DNA of 32,748 bases, taken from contig JAUNJG010000018.1 in assembly GCA_030533385.1 (NCBI GenBank), forward strand, positions 1 to 32,748, in the 5' to 3' direction. The notes beneath the pieces were generated by a model, which was not told the DNA's origin, made no database searches, and saw only the letters and a list, made by a program, of their open reading frames with translations. The position numbers and the translations under genes were made by a program. The stretch comes from Eubacteriales bacterium. GTDB taxonomy: Bacteria > Bacillota > Clostridia > Lachnospirales > Lachnospiraceae. Positions 8,258 through 15,726 of the stretch are shown here, piece by piece. How positions within the stretch are numbered: the stretch's first letter is position 1; the number at the start of each line of letters is the position of its first letter.

Positions 8258-9374
8258 TTCCATGGCATATTCTAACCTGATTGGCTACTGGTCCATAAAA
8301 TATGGAACTTACGGAATCGAGGACACCTTTGATGAACTATTGCAACATAGTGCCTCTCCGAAGGGAGAAAAGCGGGGGGCCGATGTGACCTTGACCTTGC
8401 GGGAAGATTTGCAAAAAGAGGCCTACCGGCTCATAGAAGACATGATCGGGTCTGTGGTCGTTTTAGATGTGAACACCGGGGAGATTCTTGCCATGGCTTC
8501 TTCTCCGTCTTTTTCTGTAAACGAGCTGGAGGAAAAATGGGAGGAAATTAATCAGACAGATGGGGTGTTTTATTCTAACGCATATCAAAATCCGGTTTCG
8601 CCGGGATCGGTTTTTAAGTTGGTGACTTCCAAGGCGATTCTTGAGGAGGGAATGGAGAAGGAGAAGGTGGATGATGAGGGAAGCATGGTCATCCACGGCC
8701 AGACAATCCGAAATTATAATGGTACGGCTTACGGCCCACTGGATTTTGAGGGAGGATTCGTCAAATCTTCCAACGTATACTTTATGAACCGGGCGTTAAA
8801 GATGGGGGGAAGGAGATTGCAGGAGGCAGCGGAAAGCTTCCTGCTGGGGCAGGAGATCGCCCTTGACTTTGGGACGATAAAATCTACGTTTCATCTGGAT
8901 GATTACAATGACAACCTGGTGGCGGCCACCGCCTTTGGGCAGGGAGAGACGCTGGTGACACCCCTGCACATGGCGATGATCGTGCAAAGCATTGCCAACG
9001 AAGGCAAGATGAACAAGCCTTACCTGATACGGTCTGTCGTCAATGCAAAAGGAAAGGTGATACAGGAAGGAAAAGAAGAGATTTTGACAGAGACCATGGA
9101 GGCCTCCACGGCAAAGAAAATCCGGGAGGTAATGACAAAGGCCGGGGAAGCCTACGGGCTAAAGCAGGTGGGAAAAGATGGTAAAATTGCTGCCAAGACG
9201 GGAACTGCCCAGAGGGGAGACGGCACCAACAATGCGTGGCTTGTGAGTTTTGCTCCCGCCCAAAATCCCCGGTACGTCGTCGTGGCAAATCGTTTAAAGA
9301 CAAAGGAAATCGGAAAATCGATGGCCCCGGTGGTGGAGGCGCTCTATGAGAGTCTGTTTCAGCAGGAGCAGTGA
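8004..9374 (+). CDS. Class B penicillin-binding protein, PbpA-like transpeptidase
   Basis: A 456-residue D,D-transpeptidase that cross-links peptidoglycan. Residues 11-34 are a membrane anchor. YIRGSIKDREGNILA (58-72) is the usual motif after the anchor. The short following part (SNLIGYWSIKYGTYGIED) resembles the small N-terminal domain of actinobacterial PbpA rather than the large dimerisation domain of PBP2 or PBP3. Catalytic motifs are complete: SVFK (S202, K205), SSN (255-257) and KTGTAQ (from 398). The start overlaps the FtsW-like frame by 254 bases, but the anchor and RGxI motif show that the PBP frame is the true one here. An AAAGGAACC ribosome site lies about 10 bases ahead. Its last 16 bases overlap the convergent kinase-like gene. 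It is the probable dedicated partner of the SEDS enzyme. Confidence 0.9.
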   Translation: MKKMNFLKRMQWLQSVTLLCVIFMLISLVRISALLPGVSEEADRQKTKAKEKMYVREYIRGSIKDREGNILAASEKPGGKRRCSDSMAYSNLIGYWSIKYGTYGIEDTFDELLQHSASPKGEKRGADVTLTLREDLQKEAYRLIEDMIGSVVVLDVNTGEILAMASSPSFSVNELEEKWEEINQTDGVFYSNAYQNPVSPGSVFKLVTSKAILEEGMEKEKVDDEGSMVIHGQTIRNYNGTAYGPLDFEGGFVKSSNVYFMNRALKMGGRRLQEAAESFLLGQEIALDFGTIKSTFHLDDYNDNLVAATAFGQGETLVTPLHMAMIVQSIANEGKMNKPYLIRSVVNAKGKVIQEGKEEILTETMEASTAKKIREVMTKAGEAYGLKQVGKDGKIAAKTGTAQRGDGTNNAWLVSFAPAQNPRYVVVANRLKTKEIGKSMAPVVEALYESLFQQEQ

Positions 9375-10054
9375 GAGAGCATCTGAAAAAAAGTGTCTAA
9401 ATCCAGGTGGGGAGAGGGGGTTCTTCCTGTCTCCAAAAGGCGGAACAAGGAGGAGGGAGGATTGCTGATGCGCTCCTGCTCCATCAGTTCGTAAAATAAG
9501 AGGGTCATCTCCTGAATGAGAAGTTGCTGACCCTTCAGGGCGGGAGACAGATTGTAAGAAAAACGCAGGGAATAGGCCGGACGAGGATTGTGCAAAAAAT
9601 AATAGCAGTAAGTATAATCGACCAGTTTTATCTTCCAGTCTTCATCCTGGCGAAAGACGATCAAATTAGAAGGATTCAAATCTGTGTAAAGAACACCATG
9701 TTCCAACAGATAGCGCAGCACGTCAAAGACGGAGAGCATTACCTCCTTTAGTTCTGCCAGAGAAAGAAGGCGGCCGGGAGACGGTTTTTGGCAGTCTTCC
9801 ATGCAAAGAACCAGAGACGGTTTTTCCTGTCCGGGAAGGAGCATTTCTTCGACCAGAGCATAGTATTTGGGGACGGAAGGGTGAGAGAGGGAGGATAAAA
9901 TATAATATTCATCATAAAAAGCCTGTTTTATGGCGGTATCTTTTGTTATAATAGATTTCAGAATGTAATCGCGGGAGGCGTCCGATGCCCGGTAGAGGGT
10001 GATATCCTTCTTTTTTTGAAAAAATGTGATGGATGTGAGCTGGTCTGGGTGCAT
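9359..10054 (-). CDS. Small divergent Ser/Thr kinase-like protein
   Basis: A 231-residue kinase-fold protein. DYILKSI places the beta-3 Lys at residue 33. The catalytic loop is YTDLNPSN (D125, N130) in place of HRDLKPEN, and the metal-binding DFG is VDY at D146. The core Lys/Asp/Asn/Asp set is therefore present, so activity is possible. No glycine-rich loop is visible, and the C-lobe is short (typical domains have about 260 residues). The gene runs against its neighbours: its stop lies 16 bases inside the PBP gene end. The chosen ATG at 10054 has AGGAGG about 7 bases upstream and a promoter 34 bases further up; a longer in-frame extension runs antisense to the PP2C gene and is rejected. Separate transcription suggests control independent of the plus-strand genes. 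Confidence 0.8.
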   Translation of the reverse strand: MHPDQLTSITFFQKKKDITLYRASDASRDYILKSIITKDTAIKQAFYDEYYILSSLSHPSVPKYYALVEEMLLPGQEKPSLVLCMEDCQKPSPGRLLSLAELKEVMLSVFDVLRYLLEHGVLYTDLNPSNLIVFRQDEDWKIKLVDYTYCYYFLHNPRPAYSLRFSYNLSPALKGQQLLIQEMTLLFYELMEQERISNPPSSLFRLLETGRTPSPHLDLDTFFQMLSHCSC

Positions 10055-10087
10055 GGGAGTCCTCCTGTCTGAAAAATTGCTGGGGAC

Positions 10088-10116
10088 AGTGTAACACAAA
10101 GAAGGGGAATTGGCAA
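10088..10116 (-). promoter_or_regulatory. Sigma-A promoter for the kinase-like gene
   Basis: On the minus strand, TTGCCA (10111-10116) is followed by exactly 17 bases and TACACT (10088-10093). Transcription would start about 30 bases before the ATG at 10054. No equally good plus-strand promoter for the PP2C gene was seen in the same 129-base divergent gap. Confidence 0.65.
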
Positions 10117-10183
10117 TTGCTTCGGTGGGGGGAGCGGTCTCCCTTTGGCAGATGAGGATGTAAAATACGAAGGAGGGAGAAGG

Positions 10184-11122
10184 GTGGCATTCTATTTTGA
10201 GACAGAGAAAAATAAGCGCTCCGCAAACGAGGACAGTTTTTGCCACATGGAAATGAGAATCAATCTGGAGGCGTCTGTCAGCGCCATGGTGGTGGCGGAC
10301 GGCATGGGGGGACTTTCCGACGGAAAGATGTACTCGGAGACGGCGGTGGAGCTTTGGTACCGGGGACTTCTTCAGACGATGATGGGGGAAGGCTTCCGGG
10401 ATTGTTCTTTGCATCAGCAGATTGAGACGCTGGAAGAATATTCAGAGCATATTTTTGAAAGGATAAACCGTCGTCTTTATAAAAAGGGGCTGGACGCAGG
10501 CGTAAAGGGAGGGACGACTCTGTCCACGGCAATCCATTTCTGGGATACCTGGATTATTGCAAACTGCGGGGACAGTCCGATTTACGGAATGAAAAACGGC
10601 GTGCTTTCACTTCTTGGCGAGATACAAAATGTGGCAAACCAGATGGTGAAAAAAGGAACGACAAAAGAAGGAAGTTCTCTTTTTTACCAAAATAAAAACC
10701 GTCTGACGGACTATCTGGGAAAGAGGGGGGAAGTTCACCCGTTTTGTGCCCGTCTGTCGGAAAAGGAGGCGGACTGCATTTTGATAGGGTCAGACGGCGC
10801 CTTCGGCAATCTGGATTTGGATGCCATAGAGAAGATTTTTAATACCCAGCAGGCGCCGGGACAGATGATAAAGGAATTGTTTGAGCAGGCGAGGGCATCA
10901 GGGGAGGAGGACAACCAGACGGTGATTTTGTACCAAAAGGATGAGGAAAAAGCCATGGAGATTTTCCAGTCGGATATGTATCAGGAGCTGAAGCTGGAAG
11001 AAGCCTTTTCGGGAGCAGTCACTCCTCTTTGTTCTTACACGGAGGTTCCGAAACAAAAAAAAGAACCCGGTCTGATGGATTGGCTGTTCAGACACCGAGG
11101 CGGGGGAGGAAAAAATAAATGA
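10184..11122 (+). CDS. PP2C-family Ser/Thr protein phosphatase
   Basis: A 312-residue metal-dependent phosphatase that should reverse phosphorylation by the neighbouring kinases. The motifs appear in family order: RSANEDSF, VADGMGGLSDG, GGTTLSTAI, ANCGDSPIYG, LIGSDGAFG and GEEDNQTV. All the metal-binding Asp positions are thus present. No membrane helix is seen, unlike PstP of Mycobacterium, so the enzyme is probably cytosolic. The GTG at 10184 is chosen because AGGAGG ends 7 bases before it; an upstream TTG at 10145 would lack such a site. The stop overlaps the start of the kinase gene as ATGA, showing tight coupling of eraser and writer. Confidence 0.92.
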   Translation: MAFYFETEKNKRSANEDSFCHMEMRINLEASVSAMVVADGMGGLSDGKMYSETAVELWYRGLLQTMMGEGFRDCSLHQQIETLEEYSEHIFERINRRLYKKGLDAGVKGGTTLSTAIHFWDTWIIANCGDSPIYGMKNGVLSLLGEIQNVANQMVKKGTTKEGSSLFYQNKNRLTDYLGKRGEVHPFCARLSEKEADCILIGSDGAFGNLDLDAIEKIFNTQQAPGQMIKELFEQARASGEEDNQTVILYQKDEEKAMEIFQSDMYQELKLEEAFSGAVTPLCSYTEVPKQKKEPGLMDWLFRHRGGGGKNK

Positions 11123-12345
11123 ATCAATATTTTGAGGAGGGAGAAATTTTTACCTGGGTAAAGGATCGGGAAAAAAACGAGCCGTCCCTTGTCATCGCCT
11201 TGAAAATGCAAAAGGAAAGCTATCGGAATGGAAGCAAGCAGGCGATGATTGCACAGGACATCCGCACCGGGAAAAAATATTTTCTGAAGGTGCTGTTTTG
11301 CAGTAATCTGGAACAGATTTATGTGGAGAAAGAAAGCAAGGTACAGCTGTATTCCCCCTACATTATCCGCATTTACGGAGGAATGCTGGATGAGAAGAAT
11401 CGCAGGTTCATCACCCTTGTGGAATATATTGAGGAGAGGGATTTGTCAGATCTGGTGAGCGGCCGGGGGCTTGCGGGCAAGACATGGAATGAAAAGCTGA
11501 AAACCTGCCATATCATCGCCTTGAAGTTTTTGTACGGCATTGACCATTACAATTCCCTGCATGGCAGGGATCCCATCGTGCATCGGGATTTAAAGCCGGA
11601 AAACATTCTGGCTTCGCCGGACGGAAGCACGGTAAAGATTATTGATTTTGACTGGGTGCATCTTCACGATTCCAACGTGACGGTCATGTACCGGAGGGAG
11701 CAAAAAGGGACGCCCGGCTACGCAGACCCCCATTATTGGAACAGCTACATCTGCCGCCGGGAGATGGATATTTATTCCGCCGGCCTTGTGCTTTATTTTT
11801 TGTATACAGGAACCCATCATTTTCATGGGAACGAAGAATTGCAGCGGTATATGCTGGGGGATGATTACGCTTATGAGATTAAGGAGATGCCCGGCATTGA
11901 TGAGCGGCTGACGGCGATTTTGGCAAAAATGATTGCCAGGGAAGAATACAGATACCGGGATATCCGGGAAGTGATTCGGGATATGGAGGCCTACCTCCGC
12001 TCCATTGGAAAGCTGCCGGAACTGCCGGAACTGTTGAGGCAGGAGGAGGGGAAGGATACGATACGCCTTTCTTACAAGGTGGGTGACGTCAAGTACAGCC
12101 CTTACCTGAAAAATTATCGGTTTGTTCCCATTGAGTTTGGGAAAAAACAGGAAAGAAGCCAAAACGGAAAAAAGAGCGGGCATATTTTGTCCTTTTACCG
12201 CATGGGAGATTGTATCAAGGCGGTGATTTTTCATGAGGATTGTCACAGGCTCATAGAAAAAATTCCGGGCAGGGTCAGCGAGGGAGACCTGTTTTCCTAC
12301 GGGGGAGTCAACATAGAGATATTGCAGATAAAGAAAAGAGGATGA
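11119..12345 (+). CDS. Hanks-type Ser/Thr protein kinase
   Basis: A 408-residue kinase. Beta-3 Lys57 is in KKYFLKVL; the catalytic loop VHRDLKPEN has D157 and N162; the metal site is IIDFDWV, so DFG is DFD; the activation segment ends KGTPGYADPHYW; MDIYSAGLVLY is the alpha-F helix. A clear GxGxxG loop is missing in the N-lobe. There is no membrane helix and no PASTA repeats, so this is not the usual PrkC/Stk1 of Firmicutes. Residues about 310-408 form an additional domain with beta character (SGHILSFYRMGDCIKAVIF and onward) of unknown type, perhaps for substrate or scaffold binding. It overlaps the PP2C gene by four bases and is followed after 21 bases by the vWA gene. Confidence 0.92.
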   Translation: MNQYFEEGEIFTWVKDREKNEPSLVIALKMQKESYRNGSKQAMIAQDIRTGKKYFLKVLFCSNLEQIYVEKESKVQLYSPYIIRIYGGMLDEKNRRFITLVEYIEERDLSDLVSGRGLAGKTWNEKLKTCHIIALKFLYGIDHYNSLHGRDPIVHRDLKPENILASPDGSTVKIIDFDWVHLHDSNVTVMYRREQKGTPGYADPHYWNSYICRREMDIYSAGLVLYFLYTGTHHFHGNEELQRYMLGDDYAYEIKEMPGIDERLTAILAKMIAREEYRYRDIREVIRDMEAYLRSIGKLPELPELLRQEEGKDTIRLSYKVGDVKYSPYLKNYRFVPIEFGKKQERSQNGKKSGHILSFYRMGDCIKAVIFHEDCHRLIEKIPGRVSEGDLFSYGGVNIEILQIKKRG

Positions 12346-12366
12346 GGATAGCAGGGAGGATGCAAA

Positions 12367-13047
12367 ATGAAGGAAGAATGGAATCCGGAGATTCCTTATG
12401 AGATACAGCAGCAGTTTTTAAAAGAGAAAGAGCAGGCCTTTACTTTATATCTGGATTTTGTGGTGGACGGAACGGCGTCCATGTACACCGTGTTTCCGGC
12501 GGTTTACTATGCGGCGACTCATTTTCTGGAATGTTTGTCCAAGTATGAGGTGTATCCGAAAATGGGGCTGACGATTATCAGGAATGAATTGGCCGGGGAG
12601 GAGACGGGAAAGGTCGTATTTGAGGACGGCAGCTTTTTTACGGGAGAGCTGTCCGTATTTTTAAAAAAATTAAAGTCCGTTCCTCTGTATGGAGGCGGGG
12701 AAGATGGAAAAGAGTCGGTGCATACCGCCATAAAAAAATCGCTGCGAAAATTTCCGATGCAGGGAAGAAACCGGGCTGTCTTTGTGTTCACCGACGCCTA
12801 CGGAAGCTGTGATTATGAGGAGTTTACCGACGAGCCTCTGGGGCAGGTCATCTTTTTTTCCACGGAGGAGATGAGTGAAGAAGATTTTCGCTTCTGTTTC
12901 ATGAAGGCAGACGGAGAGCTGGACGAGGAGGCCTCTCCTATGTTTGTGGACTTTTCTATGATTTTAAAGCCTATGAGCGCAGAATTTTTAGATAACATTG
13001 TCAAACCGCTGAAGGATTTGGTGAAGGGAGTTTCGATTGGTGCATAG
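12367..13047 (+). CDS. von Willebrand factor A (vWA) domain protein
   Basis: A 226-residue protein that is essentially one vWA domain. The metal-ion-dependent adhesion site is DGTAS (34-38, matching DxTxS) after the strand LYLDFVV. GGEDGKESVHTAI supplies the central loop and VFVFTDAYG the later Asp strand. Intracellular vWA proteins of this size often act as metal-dependent adaptors; several are encoded beside Ser/Thr kinases and PP2C, as in ter-type and vWA-MoxR-type loci. No signal peptide is seen. A GGGAGG ribosome site lies shortly ahead of the ATG. The end overlaps the next gene by 8 bases. A role as adaptor for the kinase is an inference from position. Confidence 0.85.
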   Translation: MKEEWNPEIPYEIQQQFLKEKEQAFTLYLDFVVDGTASMYTVFPAVYYAATHFLECLSKYEVYPKMGLTIIRNELAGEETGKVVFEDGSFFTGELSVFLKKLKSVPLYGGGEDGKESVHTAIKKSLRKFPMQGRNRAVFVFTDAYGSCDYEEFTDEPLGQVIFFSTEEMSEEDFRFCFMKADGELDEEASPMFVDFSMILKPMSAEFLDNIVKPLKDLVKGVSIGA

Positions 13048-14320
13048 AGAAAATGAGACGATAGGTATGCTTCCGGAATCGAAGGAGGAGTTTTTTCAGA
13101 GCGGCCATCCGGTCATTCGTCAGCTCAGGGAAATCAAAGAAATTATATTTGAAGACGAAAAAGAACTGCCGCCGGGCGTGCTGTCTTTAAAAAAGCTGTT
13201 TCAGAGAAAGCAGATGGATGAATACCACATTGACTGCCTCGTTCTTTATAAGATTGCGCTGGGCGTGCTGAAAATCCTGAGAAAATTGTCAGATATTCCT
13301 GTTTATCCGGGGTTGATTGACCTGGAAGATTTTTATGCAGATATCAGAAGTCTGTCTCCCCGGGTGTTTTTAAAAAATCCCGGGCGATTTCAGATTTTAC
13401 ATTATGAGCAGGAGTACGAGTGGTATCCCGAGGATGAGAGAATGTTTGGGGATGTGGTGCTTTTTGGGGAGGAGGAGCAAAAGAAGGCCGATGTCCGCTT
13501 GCTTTACAAAGTGCTGGTGGCCAGCGCAAAGGGAAATGTGCGGATTCCTCCGAAGATGAACCAGACGGACTATTCGGAACTGTTTTACCAGACTCTTCCT
13601 GACGAGTGGAAACAGATATTTGAGGGCAGGGCCGACGTTGATTATGAGCAGATGGAACTGTTGTTGCGGGAATCCATCGAGATGGAGGAGAACTTTGCAA
13701 GGAAGGCAAGAGAACGGCGCTGTGAAAAGGCGGGGAAACATGACAAAAAGGAAGAGTGGGGAGCAGAGCAAAAGCAGGGAGTGGGAAAAACATTGTTTTG
13801 CTTGCTGGTTATTTTGCGGACGGAGCTGGAGGAAGCCGGAAAAATCAGCAGGCTTCTCTATCAGCAGCAAGACGAGTTGGAACTGGAAGCTTCTCTGTCG
13901 GGGTTGTCCTGTGAGCAGGCTTTTATCTATGGGAGTACCACCATATCCCTGCGGAAATTTCGCTCATATCCCCCGGGATTTCGATGTCAGTGTATACAGC
14001 AGATCAAAGAATATTCTGTCGGGGAAGCCTTGATTTTGGCCGCAGACTACATGGAGCAGACGATGGGCAGCCGGGGAGAGGGAGAGTATCGCACCTATCT
14101 CATTGCCGATGGGAGGCTGGAAAATGACAAGGTGTTTCAGGTTGCCGCAGATTTGCTGGAAAAAAGGCAAAAGGAGGGAATGAGGCTCTACCTTGTCTCA
14201 GGAGAAGACAGTCAGTGCGAAGCCTTTGCCAGGCTGGAAAAGCTGGTGGAACATCAGGAGGAAGGAAATGTTAATTCGGGCAATTCGACGATTTCGGGAG
14301 AAGACCGAGCAGGAATATAA
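13040..14320 (+). CDS. Unknown protein, possible pseudokinase plus degenerate vWA
   Basis: A 426-residue protein counted from the GTG at 13040, which has GAAGGGAG nine bases upstream; a TTG at 13037 or an ATG further in are alternatives. I do not recognise it. Residues about 60-200 are weakly kinase-like: a helix ALGVLKILRKL, then VYPGLIDLEDFYADI at the place of a catalytic loop, and DVRLLYKVLVASAKGNVRIP at the place of helix F, but no catalytic residues. Residues 225-250 are charged. The C-terminal 170 residues contain YRTYLIADGRLENDKVFQVA and MRLYLVSGED, which resemble late strands of a vWA domain without a MIDAS. Both readings are tentative. It overlaps genes on both sides, so it is part of the kinase operon. 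Confidence 0.6.
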   Translation: MHRENETIGMLPESKEEFFQSGHPVIRQLREIKEIIFEDEKELPPGVLSLKKLFQRKQMDEYHIDCLVLYKIALGVLKILRKLSDIPVYPGLIDLEDFYADIRSLSPRVFLKNPGRFQILHYEQEYEWYPEDERMFGDVVLFGEEEQKKADVRLLYKVLVASAKGNVRIPPKMNQTDYSELFYQTLPDEWKQIFEGRADVDYEQMELLLRESIEMEENFARKARERRCEKAGKHDKKEEWGAEQKQGVGKTLFCLLVILRTELEEAGKISRLLYQQQDELELEASLSGLSCEQAFIYGSTTISLRKFRSYPPGFRCQCIQQIKEYSVGEALILAADYMEQTMGSRGEGEYRTYLIADGRLENDKVFQVAADLLEKRQKEGMRLYLVSGEDSQCEAFARLEKLVEHQEEGNVNSGNSTISGEDRAGI

Positions 14321-14747
14321 GCGTTTGGAACAAGAAGGAATGGAGCAGTGGAAAAAGGATGTCATGCATCTTCATGAGAGGGCGGAGTTCCTTTTTTATT
14401 ACGAGGAGGCGGACACCGTGCAGGGAAGCCTTCTTCAATTTCAGCTGACGGGAGAGCTTGTCAAAGGGCGAAGAGAGGCCGGGGACAGGCTGTATCTTTA
14501 CAGCGGAAGAGGAGAATGGCTGGCGGAGGCGGAATATATCAGGGAGGAAGAAGAGGAGGAAGAACGGCATCTGGGCGTACTTCACCGAAAACAAAATCGC
14601 TTCGTCATCAAGATTCGCAGCTTATGCGGAGAGGAGGTGGGGACGATGGAGGTGGGGCTGTACCGGAAAAAGGTGTCGGAAATGTTTTCTTCCCTGTCTC
14701 TTCTTGCAGACTGCCCGCCTGTGCAGTCCCGCTCCGGGGCGTCGTGA
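14268..14747 (+). CDS. Small protein with coiled coil and possible EF-Tu-domain-2-like barrel
   Basis: A 159-residue protein of unknown function. The ATG at 14268 has AGGAGGAAGG directly upstream and lies 53 bases inside the previous gene; a longer in-frame start at 14193 has no comparable site. Residues 5-45 are charged and helical. Residues 55-90 read LLQFQLTGELVKGRREAGDR and so on, which fits the G-x-V..G....GD-x-L pattern of EF-Tu domain 2-type beta barrels. An acidic run (EEEEEEE) follows, then more beta strands. There is no GTPase domain in it. It closes the plus-strand run of the locus and ends 3 bases from the convergent gene at 14751. The barrel assignment is a pattern-level guess. 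Confidence 0.6.
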   Translation: MLIRAIRRFREKTEQEYKRLEQEGMEQWKKDVMHLHERAEFLFYYEEADTVQGSLLQFQLTGELVKGRREAGDRLYLYSGRGEWLAEAEYIREEEEEEERHLGVLHRKQNRFVIKIRSLCGEEVGTMEVGLYRKKVSEMFSSLSLLADCPPVQSRSGAS

Positions 14748-14750
14748 GGG

Positions 14751-15260
14751 TCACTGCCTCTTGACAAGTTCAAGGAGTGCTTTCAGGGTGTCTGCATTGG
14801 AATCTTCACTGTTCATCAGTGAATTTAAAAGGAGAAAAACAGAGGGGTCGGCGTAAGTGTCAGAGCAATCGCCGGCCTCTTTTTCTGTGGCGGAAATGCT
14901 CTGGGAAAAAAGCTGCATCAATTCGGGATGAGATCGGAAGAGACCCTGCCATTGAGAAAAGAGGCGGAAGGTGGAGAGCGTTTGCAGCAGTGCGTCAATC
15001 TGCTTTGCCTTTTCCTCGGAGACAGAGTCCCGGATGGAGCGGAGAACACTTTCTGCGTCGGAGGAGCTGTTTTCAAATCCGCAGGCTTTTAAATATGGCT
15101 CGTCGTTGAACCCTTCCATGATTTTTTGGATTTCCAGCGCCTTCATCCTAAGAGCGATGATTTTTGCCAGAGGAGGGGGACAGCAGGGAAGAAGCTGTTC
15201 CATGATGGTCAGGGAATCGTCTTGCAACAGTTTGGATAAAGGAGAATTTTCACGATACAT
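14751..15260 (-). CDS. Hypothetical helical protein
   Basis: A 169-residue, mostly helical protein that I cannot assign. It contains a CCPPP turn near residue 25 (LLPCCPPPLAKIIALRMKAL) and an acidic-polar middle. Neither a signal peptide nor a membrane helix is seen. The start at 15260 is chosen for the AGGAGG 7 bases upstream; the frame runs further upstream but without any ribosome site. It converges on the last gene of the signalling locus with only three bases between the stops and no terminator, and it diverges from the small gene at 15432. Confidence 0.55.
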   Translation of the reverse strand: MYRENSPLSKLLQDDSLTIMEQLLPCCPPPLAKIIALRMKALEIQKIMEGFNDEPYLKACGFENSSSDAESVLRSIRDSVSEEKAKQIDALLQTLSTFRLFSQWQGLFRSHPELMQLFSQSISATEKEAGDCSDTYADPSVFLLLNSLMNSEDSNADTLKALLELVKRQ

Positions 15261-15302
15261 AAGTACCTCCTGATGATGAAAATTTGTTTTGCCAAAAAGC
15301 TC

Positions 15303-15331
15303 AGGACAAAAAAGAAGCTGTGACATATAGT
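15303..15331 (+). promoter_or_regulatory. Putative promoter for the 71-residue protein
   Basis: AGGACA (15303-15308), a 17-base spacer and TATAGT (15326-15331). The -10 box is part of a short direct repeat, TATAGTATAGTG. Transcription would begin about 90 bases before the ATG at 15432. Confidence 0.45.
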
Positions 15332-15431
15332 ATAGTGTATGGAGACAGATGGGTCGATGTGTCTCTTTTGCACAAGAAAAAATTTGACGGTTCTGACAGT
15401 ATGGAAAAGAAAGAAAAAGGGAAGGAATATC

Positions 15432-15647
15432 ATGAAAGAAAATATTATTATCGACGGGAATACGATTTATGAGCTTGATCCGGAATGTATGAAGCATCAG
15501 GGAGGATGGGAGGAGTCCCGGAGGGAGGGAAAGGAGCCTTGTTCCAGCGAAAAGAAGGAGGGACAGGGCAGGATGTCCGCTGTCGGGGCAGCAAATGGAT
15601 GGTGGATTGTTTTGTATCTGCTCATGAGAAAAAGAACAAAAAAATAG
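15432..15647 (+). CDS. Small protein with C-terminal hydrophobic segment
   Basis: A 71-residue protein of unknown function. The N-terminus is MKENIIIDGNTIYELDPECM, then a polar charged stretch, then ANGWWIVLYLLM followed by a basic tail RKRTKK. The layout is that of a tail-anchored mini-protein with its N-terminus in the cytosol. GGGAAGGAA lies just ahead of the ATG. Its neighbours on both sides are also small unknown genes. It could be a sporulation or envelope small protein; nothing in the sequence decides this. Confidence 0.5.
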   Translation: MKENIIIDGNTIYELDPECMKHQGGWEESRREGKEPCSSEKKEGQGRMSAVGAANGWWIVLYLLMRKRTKK

Positions 15648-15684
15648 TCAGGCGGGCAGCAGGTCCGCCGTAAAGAAAGGAGGA

Positions 15685-15707
15685 GGAATCCTGCACAGCA
15701 GGATTCC
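15685..15707. terminator. 10-bp perfect hairpin between convergent small genes
   Basis: GGAATCCTGC (15685-15694), loop ACA, then GCAGGATTCC (15698-15707). On either strand no uninterrupted T-tract follows directly, although A-rich sequence lies to its right. Its position between two convergent stops (15647 and 15727) suggests an mRNA end or a weak bidirectional terminator. Confidence 0.5.
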
Positions 15708-15726
15708 GAAAAAAGGCGAAAAAGGA

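Noticed and set aside
10055-10414. N-terminal extension of the minus-strand kinase-like protein
   Set aside because: It runs antisense to the PP2C start region. The ATG at 10054 has an ideal AGGAGG and a promoter directly upstream of it, inside the supposed extension.
13754-13793. Walker-A-like GVGKT in the unknown protein at 13040
   Set aside because: The Gly five positions before GKT is Gln, the segment is preceded by charged linker instead of a beta strand, and no Walker B or switch motif follows.
156-15260. Type VII secretion cluster
   Set aside because: FHA, kinase and PP2C genes occur in such clusters, but no WXG100 protein or FtsK/EssC-type ATPase is present.
15397-15431. Longer N-terminus for the 71-residue protein
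   Set aside because: Upstream in-frame ATGs lack ribosome sites, whereas ATG 15432 follows GGGAAGGAA closely.
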